A stretch of 64,000 nt of DNA from a virus. How positions within the stretch are numbered: position 1 is the stretch's first letter; each line of letters begins with the position of its first letter. The notes beneath the pieces were generated by a model. The model saw only the letters and a list, made by a program, of their open reading frames with translations, made no database searches and had not been told where the DNA came from. Positions 46,072-55,092 of this stretch are shown piece by piece. The stretch spans positions 1-64,000 of the IMG/VR virus record IMGVR_UViG_3300025659_000335. One strand, given 5' to 3'. A program made the position numbers and the translations under genes.

Positions 46072-46704
46072 ATGAATGAACAATTAACATTTACACATAA
46101 TGCTTGGAAAAGAGAAAAAACTTTAAATAATACAATAAACGTTGAACTTAATTATTTTCCAAATTGTCTCCATCATATAGCATACAATGATAAAAAACCT
46201 ACGGTTCCTAACTCAGCGTCATTAAGCGAGTTTATTACTAGAAAAAATCATAAATTAGATGCTATGAATGGGTGTATACATGCAATAAAAGGTGGTTTAG
46301 AAAAACCATCAGAAATAATTATATTTTCACATGACGATGTCTATTTAAAAGATATTGATTTATTTAATACTGCTTTAGCATTAATATTTAAAGACCATGA
46401 TTTTATAGGAAGACGTATTTATGGAGAGTGTGGGAACTTGACAAACCCTTATATAATGTTAGAATCTTTTATTATTAAAAAATCCCTTTTAAAAATCTTA
46501 GTCAGTAATATACCTGAAGTACACAGTATAGAAGATTTACCAAAAGATTTAAGAGGCTCTCCAGCTCCAGAAATATTTTTTGGAAACTATATTTTACGTT
46601 ATAGTAAAAATCCATATTTTTTTGAAAAAGACCAAAATGTTATGAATATTCCTGACTCGCTTGGGTATCAACATCATATAAAACCAAGAGGATGGATAGA
46701 ATGA
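46072..46704 (+). CDS. Putative glycosyltransferase-like protein
   Basis: A 210-residue protein that fits the GT-A scheme loosely. HKLDAMNGCIHAIKG is the helix before the sugar-nucleotide site, and IIFSHDDVYLKDIDLF (about 83-98) gives an H-D-D-V metal site in place of D-x-D. ESFIIKKSLL and SPAPEIFFGNYIL follow as probable acceptor-side elements. The usual N-terminal P/S-N-R strand is not clear, so the family is less certain. Its last four bases overlap the start of the next gene (ATGA at 46701). Confidence 0.6.
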   Translation: MNEQLTFTHNAWKREKTLNNTINVELNYFPNCLHHIAYNDKKPTVPNSASLSEFITRKNHKLDAMNGCIHAIKGGLEKPSEIIIFSHDDVYLKDIDLFNTALALIFKDHDFIGRRIYGECGNLTNPYIMLESFIIKKSLLKILVSNIPEVHSIEDLPKDLRGSPAPEIFFGNYILRYSKNPYFFEKDQNVMNIPDSLGYQHHIKPRGWIE

Positions 46705-47459
46705 AATTTGCAACACATATACTTGTTTTTAATCAAGACAAATGGTTAATTAAAAATATAAATAATTCTGGCCCATTTGTTGATAAGATATACATAGCAT
46801 ACAGCGATGTTCCTTGGTCATATAATAAAGAAGCTAGAAAACAATTTATAAATAATTTTAATCCTGAAAGTTTAAAAAACAGTCCATATTACGATAAAAT
46901 AACTTTTATAAAAGGGGTGTGGGATGTTGATGAAGATCAAAGAAATGCATGTGTAAGTGCCGCAAAAAAAGATGGTATAGATTTTTTAATTACTCATGAC
47001 GCTGATGAATTTTATTTTCTAGATCATTTTAAAAATATTATTTCATATATAAAAACCAACAGTAACCATGAAGTTTATACAGTAAATTGGATATCTTTTT
47101 GGAAAGATTTTAAACACGTTGTTGAAACTGAAGATAACAAAATAATTATAGGTCAGCCTGAAATTTGTATTAATTTAAATAAAAATATAAAATTTGCAAG
47201 ATGTAGAAATCCAGGTAATTACAAAAGACATTTAATTCCTAACATACTTTGCTATCATGCTTCATTTGTATTAACAGATAAAGAATGTTATGAAAAGATC
47301 AGTACTTGGGGACATACTCATCAATTTAATCAGGATAATTGGTTTAAAGATAAATGGTTAAATTGGAATATACATACAGAAAACTTACACCCAATTAACC
47401 CAAGTATCTGGAAAAGAGCAATCCCATTTACAGGTAAATTACCAGAGGTATTACAATGA
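46701..47459 (+). CDS. Putative glycosyltransferase (GT2-like, DADE motif)
   Basis: The protein has 252 residues when started at ATG 46701, chosen because that ATG overlaps the previous stop as ATGA; an ATG nine bases earlier also exists. FATHILVFNQDKWLIKNI is the N-terminal strand, KIYIAYSDVPW the first loop, and LITHDADEFYFL (about 97-108) the metal site. The protein resembles the 246-residue gene at 45329 in its D-A-D-E site but has a longer C-terminal domain with NILCYHASFVL. Sugar specificity is unknown. Confidence 0.7.
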   Translation: MKFATHILVFNQDKWLIKNINNSGPFVDKIYIAYSDVPWSYNKEARKQFINNFNPESLKNSPYYDKITFIKGVWDVDEDQRNACVSAAKKDGIDFLITHDADEFYFLDHFKNIISYIKTNSNHEVYTVNWISFWKDFKHVVETEDNKIIIGQPEICINLNKNIKFARCRNPGNYKRHLIPNILCYHASFVLTDKECYEKISTWGHTHQFNQDNWFKDKWLNWNIHTENLHPINPSIWKRAIPFTGKLPEVLQ

Positions 47460-48397
47460 ATATATTATTCCACAGTAACCAACTCTCAGAACGTGGGACA
47501 GAGATAGCACTTTTTGATTATGCACATTTTAACGAAACTATGTTAAATAACAAATCATTTATTATCTGTAAAAACTTATCTGAAGAATCATTAACATATG
47601 AAGATTCTGTTACTAAATTTAAAAACCGCTTTACTAATGTTTTCACTTATACGACGCACGGACAACTTGAAGATATAATTAAAAACTTAAATATTGATTT
47701 TCTATATACAATAAAAGCTGGAATTAATGATGGAGTATACTCCAATAAAGTTAAAACTGGAATACACGTAGTATTTCAATACTACCAACCGCATGGAGAT
47801 GTGTATGCATATATTTCTAAATGGTTATCAGATAAAATGTCAAATGGAAAAAATCCTTATGTGCCACACATGATTAATTTACCAAACCATCAAAATAATT
47901 TACGTGAAGAATTGAATATACCAAAAACAGCAAGAGTTTTTGGAAGATATGGTGGAAAAGATACTTTTAATATTCCGTATGTTTTAGAAACTATAAAAAG
48001 GTTAGAAACCGAAGATGTTTATTTTATTTTTATGAATACAAATAAATTTACATCACAAAAAAATGTTATCTTTTTAAATCCAACTACAGATATGTCAGAA
48101 AAAGTAAAATTCATTAATACTTGTGATTGCATGTTACATGCAAGGTCACAGGGTGAAAGTTTTGGAATAGCTGTTGGAGAATTTTCAATTAAAAATAAAC
48201 CTATATTAACCTCAACTCAGGGTAGAGATAGAGCTCATTACGAAATTCTCGGTGATAAGGGATTATATTATTCTAATGCGCAACAGTTAGAAAAACTTTT
48301 AACCTCAGATATAGATTTTAGTCTAAACTGGAATAGCTATTCTAATTATAACCCAACTAATATTATGAACACTTTTAAAAAGGTATTTTTATCATGA
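47456..48397 (+). CDS. GT-B glycosyltransferase, family 4-like
   Basis: A 313-residue transferase with the two-domain GT-B layout. The N-terminal domain starts MNILFHSNQLSERGTEIAL, whose E-R-G-T-E takes the place of the usual G-G-x-E motif. The C-terminal domain begins near VFGRYGGKDTF, and RSQGESFGIAVGEFS (about 230-243) is the nucleotide-sugar pocket typical of GT4: E-x-F-G-x-x-x-x-E. The last 35 residues form the closing helix. It would add a sugar from a nucleotide donor in the cytoplasm. Confidence 0.82.
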   Translation: MNILFHSNQLSERGTEIALFDYAHFNETMLNNKSFIICKNLSEESLTYEDSVTKFKNRFTNVFTYTTHGQLEDIIKNLNIDFLYTIKAGINDGVYSNKVKTGIHVVFQYYQPHGDVYAYISKWLSDKMSNGKNPYVPHMINLPNHQNNLREELNIPKTARVFGRYGGKDTFNIPYVLETIKRLETEDVYFIFMNTNKFTSQKNVIFLNPTTDMSEKVKFINTCDCMLHARSQGESFGIAVGEFSIKNKPILTSTQGRDRAHYEILGDKGLYYSNAQQLEKLLTSDIDFSLNWNSYSNYNPTNIMNTFKKVFLS

Positions 48398-49110
48398 AAA
48401 ATTTTAGACAAGATTTACAAAAATTCGAACAATTTTTAAAAGATGGAAAACATTTTACCTTTTCTAAATATGCAGATGGCGAGTGGAGAATTTTAGACGG
48501 AGATCATATTGATCTTACTAGAAAAGCCAATGGAGAGTTTAAATATCAACCAGATAATATAGAAGATGAGCTACGGCGTGCTGAGTTATTAAAATCTTTT
48601 CAATATATCCATTCAGATTATTATGTTGGCATAGGGTGTTATTGTTGTATGGGAAATACCTTTTATAGTATGAAAGATCTAAGTAAACAGCCTGTTGAAA
48701 ACCTAACTTGGGCTAATCTTTTTGTTAATGGTAACTATAAATATTACAGATCAACCCTTGTTCCTCTATTTAATGATTATAAAATAATAATGGTTTGTAA
48801 TCATAAAGCAAAATTAGATAAACTACCATTTAAAGTTGAAAAAGATTTTAGAGTTGGAACTAACGCTTGGCTAGATAATAAAGATCTAGTAAAAGAAATT
48901 ATAGAATATAGTAAAGACTTAGAAAATTATTTATTCTTATTCTGTGCAGGGCCTTTTGGAAATATTCTTGCTCATAGGCTACACGAAGCTAACCCTAATA
49001 ATACCTATCTCGATGCTGGGTCAACTTTTGATGTTGAATTATTTGGTGGTGGAACTAGGGGATATCTAATTGGTGCCGACACTTTAAAAAAGAAATGTAT
49101 TTGGAAATGA
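48394..49110 (+). CDS. Putative GT-D-fold glycosyltransferase (DUF1792-like)
   Basis: The 238-residue protein has FTFSKYADGEWRI at about 21-33, which resembles the R-x-G-D-G-E site of the GT-D family (DUF1792). In that family the D-G-E residues hold the metal and the donor. FLFCAGPFGNILAHRLHEAN followed by YLDAGSTFDVELFG in the C-terminal third matches the closing Rossmann element of the same family, where the product end carries a conserved D-x-G. The start overlaps the previous gene by four bases. Assignment to this rarer fold rests on these two motifs. Confidence 0.65.
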   Translation: MKNFRQDLQKFEQFLKDGKHFTFSKYADGEWRILDGDHIDLTRKANGEFKYQPDNIEDELRRAELLKSFQYIHSDYYVGIGCYCCMGNTFYSMKDLSKQPVENLTWANLFVNGNYKYYRSTLVPLFNDYKIIMVCNHKAKLDKLPFKVEKDFRVGTNAWLDNKDLVKEIIEYSKDLENYLFLFCAGPFGNILAHRLHEANPNNTYLDAGSTFDVELFGGGTRGYLIGADTLKKKCIWK

Positions 49111-49967
49111 ACAACATTACAATAGAAAAGAATAAATTATACTTAGTCACTGGTGGCTCTGGATTTCTTGGCGACAGTTTAATAGATAGAATATTACAAC
49201 AAGGAGGTTTGGTTAGGGTATTAGCTCGTAATGAGGGGTCTCTAATTAAATTAAAAATGAAATATCCATCTATTGAAATATTAACTGGAGATATCTCTAA
49301 TAGATTTTCTTGTATACAAGCATTAAAGAACGTAAATGGCATATTTCATCTTGCTGCTTTTAAGCATGTAGGTATGGCAGAAATACAGTCTTTAGAATGT
49401 ATAAATTCTAACGTTATAGGTTCTAGCATTCTATTAGAAGAATCCGCAAATATGGAATTAGATTTTATTTTAGGAATTAGTACTGATAAAGCAGCACAAG
49501 TTGCTGGAGTTTATGGTGCTTCTAAACTTCTTATGGAAAAACTATTTGAGCAGTATGAGAAAATATTTCCAAATACAAACTATAGATTAGTAAGATATGG
49601 TAACATTTTATACTCTACTGGGTCTGTTTTATGTAAGTGGAAAAAATTAATTGAAGAGAATAAACCAATAACTATTACAGATGGTAATGCTACAAGATTT
49701 TATTGGTCAGTAGAACAAGCTGTAGATTTAATATTTGAATGTCTTAAAAATTCAAAAGATTCTAGACTATATTGCCCTACTATGAAATCTGTATCTGTTA
49801 GAAATCTAGCAAAAGCTATGATTAAAAAATATGGAAATAGTAATATTAAAATAATTACTATTGGCCTTCAACCTGGAGAAAATATGCATGAAAAAATTCT
49901 TAAAGAGGGCCCTTATTCTAATGAAGTTGCACAATACACAATTGATGAAATAGTGGAGATGGTATAA
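49107..49967 (+). CDS. NAD-dependent sugar epimerase/dehydratase (CapD/PseB-like)
   Basis: A 287-residue short-chain dehydrogenase when started at ATG 49107, which overlaps the previous stop as ATGA. TGGSGFLG (15-22) is the NAD-binding loop and GDISN with GIFHLAAFKHV follow. ISTDKAAQVAGVYGASK (about 124-140) contains the S-T-D-K plus Y-x-x-x-K active site typical of UDP-N-acetylhexosamine 4,6-dehydratases such as PseB/CapD. LQPGENMHEKIL is the usual C-terminal G-E-K/N-x-H-E motif. It lacks the membrane helices of long CapD forms. It probably makes a 4-keto or inverted sugar nucleotide used by the surrounding transferases. Confidence 0.85.
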   Translation: MNNITIEKNKLYLVTGGSGFLGDSLIDRILQQGGLVRVLARNEGSLIKLKMKYPSIEILTGDISNRFSCIQALKNVNGIFHLAAFKHVGMAEIQSLECINSNVIGSSILLEESANMELDFILGISTDKAAQVAGVYGASKLLMEKLFEQYEKIFPNTNYRLVRYGNILYSTGSVLCKWKKLIEENKPITITDGNATRFYWSVEQAVDLIFECLKNSKDSRLYCPTMKSVSVRNLAKAMIKKYGNSNIKIITIGLQPGENMHEKILKEGPYSNEVAQYTIDEIVEMV

Positions 49968-50620
49968 TGAATCTTAGCGTATTAATAGGTACTTGCGATC
50001 AATATTCTGTTTTATGGGAAGCATTTACAAAAAATTTTAATAAATATTGGCCACACCCAACAGAAAATATATTTGTAAGTGAGACATTAGAAGTTCCAAA
50101 TATAACAGAAACAAATTTTAAAACCGTTACTCCTGGGAAATTAGCTTGGGGAGAAAGAATGCTCCAAGGAATTAATGCCTGCCCTACAGATTATATATTC
50201 TTTATTTTAGAAGACTATTTTTTAAAATATGTATATTCTAATGACCAAATCAACTATTATATAAAGATGATGGAACAGCATAATATGGATAGACTTCAGA
50301 TCTCTCCAGGGGGAAATCAAACTTACGAACCTTGTGATATTAATGGTCTAGAAAAATTATCAGCTAATAGTGGATTTCTTATTACAATGCAGCCGTCTAT
50401 ATGGAGTAAAAAACATCTTAACCAAACATTGGATCCAAGATACTCTCCTCATGATTTTGAGCTAAAAGGAAGTAAAAAGTTACTTTCAACTAATCACAAC
50501 ATCTATATAGATAGAAGTATAAAAGATCCTTACTTTAATGCTGTCAGAATAGGACTTAAAAAAAGTAAAGGGTGGGAAGAATTTTTTAAATCTGAAAATT
50601 TAGAGGAGCCTGGTATATGA
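49967..50620 (+). CDS. Putative glycosyltransferase-like protein
   Basis: The 217-residue product has NLSVLIGTCDQYSVLWEAF at the N-terminus and DYIFFILEDYFLKYVY at about 74-89, where L-E-D-Y takes the position of the metal-binding D-x-D of GT-A enzymes. GFLITMQPSIWSKKHL follows as the acceptor-side helix. This pattern resembles small capsule or O-antigen transferases. It starts on the last base of the dehydratase gene and overlaps the next by four bases. The family is a moderate-confidence call. Confidence 0.6.
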   Translation: MNLSVLIGTCDQYSVLWEAFTKNFNKYWPHPTENIFVSETLEVPNITETNFKTVTPGKLAWGERMLQGINACPTDYIFFILEDYFLKYVYSNDQINYYIKMMEQHNMDRLQISPGGNQTYEPCDINGLEKLSANSGFLITMQPSIWSKKHLNQTLDPRYSPHDFELKGSKKLLSTNHNIYIDRSIKDPYFNAVRIGLKKSKGWEEFFKSENLEEPGI

Positions 50621-51207
50621 TAAATTACGAGAAATACGAATATAGTGGGTGGACATTATGCAAAGAAGCTTTTGAACAGCTTTTTATATTAATACGTGAT
50701 AAAAAATTAACAAATGTTTTAGAATTTGGTTCAGGAGTTAGTACAAGTTTTCTTAAAGATCTTAATATAAATTATGTATCTTTTGACGGTGATAGTACAT
50801 ATTCCGCTAAAGAAGAAAATGTTCTTATAAGACCTGTAAGACAAGCAACCAAAGAATATTATAACAGCATTATAGAAAATAAAAAATCCTTTAATATTGA
50901 AGAATTTAATAAATTTCCACAAATATTAAAAGAACACACTAGACAAAAATACTGTTTTTATTCAATAGAAGATAATGATTTAGTGAATCAACCCTTTGAC
51001 TTAATACTGCTAGATGGCCCACACGGTAATGGAAGAAGTTTTGCTTTTAATTTAATAAAATCCATGTTAAAAAAAGAAACTTACATTTTAGTAGATGATT
51101 ATAACCATTATCCATTTATTGATAATCTAAAAATAATTTTTCCAAAAGCATCATTATATTTTGAATCTGTTGAAAATTGTTTTTGCATATACAAGGTAGA
51201 GATATGA
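50617..51207 (+). CDS. Class I SAM-dependent methyltransferase-like protein
   Basis: A 196-residue Rossmann protein: NVLEFGSGVSTSFLKD (about 33-48) is the SAM-binding loop with E-F-G-S-G, VSFDGDS is the second strand acid, and DLILLDGPHGNGRSF (about 127-141) is the motif IV D-G-P region. TYILVDDYNH is the following strand. The sequence resembles sugar- or small-molecule methyltransferases found in polysaccharide clusters. The substrate cannot be told. It is coupled by four-base overlaps to both neighbours. Confidence 0.7.
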   Translation: MINYEKYEYSGWTLCKEAFEQLFILIRDKKLTNVLEFGSGVSTSFLKDLNINYVSFDGDSTYSAKEENVLIRPVRQATKEYYNSIIENKKSFNIEEFNKFPQILKEHTRQKYCFYSIEDNDLVNQPFDLILLDGPHGNGRSFAFNLIKSMLKKETYILVDDYNHYPFIDNLKIIFPKASLYFESVENCFCIYKVEI

Positions 51208-51932
51208 AAATAACAGCAATACTGACAGGATGGAAACGTCCACAAAATTTAGAAAGACAATTAGAAGCTATTAAAAATCAGACAATAGCTCCAACTGATA
51301 TAATGATGTGGTATAATGGAGAAAATGCAGAGCATGCTCAAAAGGCATTGCCAGGAGTTAAAACTGCTTCGTGCAATCATAACTTTAAATTTATCGGTAG
51401 GTTTGCATATGCGTTATTAGCAAGAACCGAATACGTTTGTATTTTTGACGATGATACAATACCAGGACCTAAATGGTTTGAGAATTGTATTAATACAATG
51501 AAAACACACGAGGGTATTCTTGGAACTACTGGCATATATTTAACTAAGAATACTAACTATAGGGATCATAGAAAAATTGGTTGGAACGGGCAAAAAAGCA
51601 ATGAGCCTATAGAAGTAGATCTAGTAGGACACGCCTGGTTTTTTAAATATGATTGGTTAAAGTATTTTTGGATGGAGGCGCCCTTGAGCTGGGATAATGC
51701 CGAAGATATCCATTTCTCGTATGCAGCACAAAAATATGGTGGCATTAAAACATATGTTCCACCACATCCAGACACTGATAGAAGTATTTGGGGTAGCCTA
51801 AATGGAAGCGCACTAGGGAACGATTCTGTAAGTTCTTGGGTTAACCGAGATAAAAATAATCATACAATTATTAGAGATAATTGTGTAGAAAAAGCTGTAC
51901 AAAACGGCTGGAAGTTAGTACATTCTAAATAA
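51204..51932 (+). CDS. Glycosyltransferase family 2-like protein
   Basis: A 242-residue GT-A protein from ATG 51204 (ATGA overlap with the previous stop; a start at 51177 would add nine residues from inside that gene). ITAILTGWKRPQNLERQLEA is the opening, TEYVCIFDDDTIPGP (about 73-87) is the D-D-D metal site and LSWDNAEDIHFSYAAQKYGG (about 163-182) is the E-D acceptor/base motif of GT2 enzymes. It is the last gene of the glycan island, 24 bases before the RecU-like gene. Confidence 0.82.
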   Translation: MKITAILTGWKRPQNLERQLEAIKNQTIAPTDIMMWYNGENAEHAQKALPGVKTASCNHNFKFIGRFAYALLARTEYVCIFDDDTIPGPKWFENCINTMKTHEGILGTTGIYLTKNTNYRDHRKIGWNGQKSNEPIEVDLVGHAWFFKYDWLKYFWMEAPLSWDNAEDIHFSYAAQKYGGIKTYVPPHPDTDRSIWGSLNGSALGNDSVSSWVNRDKNNHTIIRDNCVEKAVQNGWKLVHSK

Positions 51933-51956
51933 TGATTATAAAAGAATTGGGTTAAT

Positions 51957-52412
51957 ATGGCACTACGTGGTAATGAATTAGAGAAGGCTGCTAATAAAGC
52001 AAACATCAGTTATAGAAAAGCAGACGAAGCTTTAATATTAAAAGTACCAACGGGTATAACTATAACTAAACATGGAGCAATCCCACAAAAGTCTACAGTA
52101 GATTTTGTAGGAATATTAAAAGGTGGAAAGTTTATAGCATACGATGCTAAAGAAACTAAAAGTAAAACATCATTTCCACTAAAAAATATACACCAGCACC
52201 AATACGAGTATTTAAAGTATGCAAATAAACTTGGTGGGGTAGCGTTTTTTCTAATTCATTTTACTACACTGTATGAGTCAAAGGCTTTTATAGTTCCAAT
52301 GGATCTTATTATAAGATACTGGGAACGTGAAACAAGAAAGTCTATACCAATTACCGAATTTAAAAAAGAATGGTTAGTAGAGATCAACGAGTATCTCAAA
52401 GATATATTATGA
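51957..52412 (+). CDS. RecU-like Holliday junction resolvase
   Basis: A 151-residue nuclease. GNELEKAANK (5-14), KSTVDFVGILKGGKFI (45-60) and YDAKETKSK (62-70) follow the RecU order: an N-terminal Glu, S-T-x-D-F-x-G, then D-A-K-E-T. D49, D63 and K65 are the likely metal and catalytic residues. NIHQHQYEYLKYA supplies the conserved H-Q. It is the second possible junction-resolving nuclease in this window after the one at 36982. RecU-type enzymes resolve branched DNA before packaging or during repair. The start has no strong AGGAG site; GGGTTA lies close upstream. Confidence 0.82.
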   Translation: MALRGNELEKAANKANISYRKADEALILKVPTGITITKHGAIPQKSTVDFVGILKGGKFIAYDAKETKSKTSFPLKNIHQHQYEYLKYANKLGGVAFFLIHFTTLYESKAFIVPMDLIIRYWERETRKSIPITEFKKEWLVEINEYLKDIL

Positions 52413-52648
52413 TTACTAAAGAACATGTAGGCTGTATAATTCAGCCAGTACTAAAAGTAAATATCGCAGTTGCCTATGTAGGGGAACTTGCAAATATAAA
52501 TGACGAAGGAATATTTACACTTATACCTTTTGATCAAACAAAAGATCCTAAACTTTCAGAAGAAGTGATAGGGCCTTGTGTAAGATACCCAATGTTATTA
52601 GACGTAAAAGAAATTTTAGCAGTAGTGCTATTAAAGAAAGTAAAGTAA
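52409..52648 (+). CDS. Small hypothetical protein
   Basis: This 79-residue protein is not recognised. Its start is set at ATG 52409 because that codon overlaps the RecU-like stop as ATGA, the linkage common in this operon. It is beta-rich (HVGCIIQPVLKVNIAVAYV, EILAVVLLKKVK) and has no Cys cluster or membrane helix. It lies between RecU-like and dUTPase genes. No function can be given. Confidence 0.5.
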   Translation: MITKEHVGCIIQPVLKVNIAVAYVGELANINDEGIFTLIPFDQTKDPKLSEEVIGPCVRYPMLLDVKEILAVVLLKKVK

Positions 52649-53098
52649 ATGGCTGAACAAAAAAATAAAAAACTTGTAATTAAATATAAGTTATTGGATA
52701 ATAAAGCAAAAGCACCGCAAAAAGGATATGACACCTCAGCAGGTATAGATCTTTGTGCATTATATAAATACAGATTAACAGGACATTCGACTAAAGTTTT
52801 ACAAACAGGCATTGCTGTAGAAATACCAAAAGGATGGTATGGACAACTCCACGATAGAAGTGGTCTGGGGTCAACTACCACTTTAAAAGTTAAAGCAGGA
52901 GTCATAGACTCTGAATACCGTGGAGAGATAGGTATTATATTAAATAATACAGGACCATATCCACTTATTATCGAAGAGGGAGAAAGTATAGCTCAAATGG
53001 TTATATTACCTGTTCCCGAAATTACTTTAAAGGAAACAGACGAATTGTCGAAAACAGATAGGGGAACAAAGGGATATGGTTCAACCGACTCAGCATAG
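52649..53098 (+). CDS. dut: dUTPase (dUTP diphosphatase)
   Basis: The 149-residue trimer-type enzyme hydrolyses dUTP to dUMP, keeping uracil out of DNA and feeding dTMP synthesis. All five motifs are visible: AGIDL (31-35), DRSGLG (69-74), AGVIDSEYRGEI (83-94, with catalytic D87), GESIAQMVILP (about 113-123) and RGTKGYGSTD (about 138-147). Motif 5 has Tyr in place of the usual Phe. It sits directly before the ribonucleotide reductase gene, and the reductase start lies inside its last 23 bases. Confidence 0.93.
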   Translation: MAEQKNKKLVIKYKLLDNKAKAPQKGYDTSAGIDLCALYKYRLTGHSTKVLQTGIAVEIPKGWYGQLHDRSGLGSTTTLKVKAGVIDSEYRGEIGIILNNTGPYPLIIEEGESIAQMVILPVPEITLKETDELSKTDRGTKGYGSTDSA

Positions 53099-55037
53099 AG
53101 CTTTTTATCTATCTGACACTTTTATAGACGAGTTTAAAGGTAGTCAACCTAAGTGGGGACCACTTGGGTACGTAACATACAAACGAACTTACGCCAGAAA
53201 AAGAGATGATGGGACAACAGAAGAATTCTGTGATACTTTAAGACGTGTGGTAGAGGGTACATTTAATATGCAAAAAACGCATATTATAAAAAATAGTTTA
53301 AGCTGGAATAATGTCCAAGCCCAAAGAACCGCACAAGCTATGTACCGGGCAATGTGGGACTTTAGGTTTCTACCTGCCGGTAGAGGGCTATGGGCTAACG
53401 GAACTAATTATGCAGAAAATAAAACAGCAGCAGCTTTGTTTAACTGCGCCATGATTAGTACAAACGACATAGCTAAACGTGGGCCTGAAATTTATGAATT
53501 TATAATGGACGCGTTAATGCTTGGAGTGGGAGTAGGATTCGATACTTTAGGAACAGGGAAATTAGAGATACAAACTCCAGAAATAACTAACGGATTAGTA
53601 TATAGTATTCCTGATACTAGAGAAGGGTGGGTTGAATCTGTAGGATTAATTCTAAATGCCTACTTTAATGGTGGCCCATTACCTACATTTGAGTATGATC
53701 AAATAAGAGCTTATGGAGAGCCTATTAAAGGATTTGGTGGTACTGCTAGTGGCCCAGAACCATTAATAGTTTTACATACTACTATTCAAAAACATTTTGA
53801 AGGCCGTGAAGGTGAAGAAATTACTTCTAGTGATATAGTAGACATAGAAAACTATATTTCGAAATGTGTAATAGCTGGTAATGTAAGACGTTCTGCTGCT
53901 CTAGCTTTAGGTGACCCATTAGATAAAGAGTATATGGAACTAAAGCATGATGAAGAAAAATTAAAGTCACATAGGTATGGAAGTAATAATGCTATAGCTT
54001 GTACGATAGGCATGGACTATTCAGAGGCTACTAAAAATACAATAAAACAAGGTGAGCCTGGGTATCTGTGGTTAGAGAACGCAAGATGGAATGGTCGTAT
54101 GGGCGAGTGGTGTGATGATTCTTTTGTTATGGGTGTTAATCCTTGTGGGGAAATCTTCCTCGAATCAGGTGAACTATGTAATCTAGTAGAAACCTTCCCA
54201 GCTAATCATGAAACTTTGGCTGAGTATAAACGCACACTTAAGCTAGCTTATTTATATGCAAAGACTATGACTCTAGCTAAAACACATTGGCCAGAGACTA
54301 ATGCCAAGATGCTTAAGAACAGACGCATAGGTGTATCACAATCAGGTATTATACAGGCGTTCCGTAAACATGGTCGCAGAGAGATGTTAAAATGGAGCGA
54401 CGAATCTTACAAGCATCTAAGAGAGCTTGATAAAATCTTCTCTGACTGGATGGCTATTCCGACTAGTAAGAAAATTACTACAGTAAAACCATCTGGTACG
54501 GTATCTCTTTTATGTGGAGCCACTCCTGGTATACATTATCCAGAAAATAAGTATTATATTAGACGTATTAGATTCTCTAATACTTCAGAGCTAATCCCCA
54601 TACTAAGGGAAGCTGGATATAAAATTGAAGATGACGTATATGACTCAGGTGGGAAAACCTTAGTTGTAGAGTTCCCAGTAGAGGAACAATTTTATGAGAA
54701 ATCTAAATATGATGTAACTCTGTGGGAACAGTTAGAAAATACTGCGCAATACCAGCAGTACTGGGCGGACAATGCAGTTAGTAATACTATCACATTTCAA
54801 GAGAATGAAAAGAAAGATCTCCCTCGCGCACTTGAGTTATATGAAACTCGTTTAAAGAGTGCGTCTTTCTTACCGTTAGGTACTCATTCATATGAGCAGG
54901 CTCCATACGAAGCTATTACCAAGGAACAATATATTGAAATGAAGAGTAACTTAAAAGAATTAGACTTCAGTTCAATTAATATTGATGGCAAAGGATTGAA
55001 ATATTGCGATGGAGATAACTGTACAATAACAACTTAG
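53076..55037 (+). CDS. nrdJ: Adenosylcobalamin-dependent (class II) ribonucleotide reductase
   Basis: A 653-residue monomeric class II reductase that makes deoxynucleoside triphosphates using B12. FLPAGRGLWANGT matches the family signature. Cysteines follow the Lactobacillus leichmannii enzyme exactly by spacing: C at about 123 (FNCAMIST), about 357 and 368 (NPCGEIFLESGELC, eleven residues apart as in Cys408/Cys419), and a C-terminal pair five apart (KYCDGDNC, as in Cys731/Cys736). The protein is shorter than the 740-residue type enzyme and no small subunit gene is needed. Its start overlaps dUTPase by 23 bases. The host or environment must supply cobalamin. Confidence 0.92.
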   Translation: MVQPTQHRAFYLSDTFIDEFKGSQPKWGPLGYVTYKRTYARKRDDGTTEEFCDTLRRVVEGTFNMQKTHIIKNSLSWNNVQAQRTAQAMYRAMWDFRFLPAGRGLWANGTNYAENKTAAALFNCAMISTNDIAKRGPEIYEFIMDALMLGVGVGFDTLGTGKLEIQTPEITNGLVYSIPDTREGWVESVGLILNAYFNGGPLPTFEYDQIRAYGEPIKGFGGTASGPEPLIVLHTTIQKHFEGREGEEITSSDIVDIENYISKCVIAGNVRRSAALALGDPLDKEYMELKHDEEKLKSHRYGSNNAIACTIGMDYSEATKNTIKQGEPGYLWLENARWNGRMGEWCDDSFVMGVNPCGEIFLESGELCNLVETFPANHETLAEYKRTLKLAYLYAKTMTLAKTHWPETNAKMLKNRRIGVSQSGIIQAFRKHGRREMLKWSDESYKHLRELDKIFSDWMAIPTSKKITTVKPSGTVSLLCGATPGIHYPENKYYIRRIRFSNTSELIPILREAGYKIEDDVYDSGGKTLVVEFPVEEQFYEKSKYDVTLWEQLENTAQYQQYWADNAVSNTITFQENEKKDLPRALELYETRLKSASFLPLGTHSYEQAPYEAITKEQYIEMKSNLKELDFSSINIDGKGLKYCDGDNCTITT

Positions 55038-55039
55038 GT

Positions 55040-55055
55040 TATTTTGGTATAAGAA
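55040..55055 (+). promoter_or_regulatory. Conserved 16-base motif TATTTTGGTATAAGAA (copy 2)
   Basis: Identical over 16 bases to 32163-32178. It begins two bases after the reductase stop and is followed within 40 bases by two hairpins. If it is a promoter, the transcript would be a short structured RNA or read through into the operon at 55155. Confidence 0.4.
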
Positions 55056-55059
55056 GAAT

Positions 55060-55083
55060 AACTAGGCGACATCGCTTAGTTTT
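55060..55083 (+). terminator. Hairpin with T-rich tail, possible terminator
   Basis: AACTAGGC, loop GACATC, GCTTAGTT (one G-T wobble) followed by TTATATT. The stem is short and the T run weak, so it may be a minor terminator or part of a short RNA rather than the main stop. It is the first of two tandem hairpins after the reductase gene. Confidence 0.45.
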
Positions 55084-55092
55084 ATATTGAAC

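Noticed and set aside
43358-51932. Host prophage or plasmid boundary around the glycan genes
   Set aside because: No integrase, attachment-site repeats or tRNA flank the block, and gene overlaps continue on both sides.
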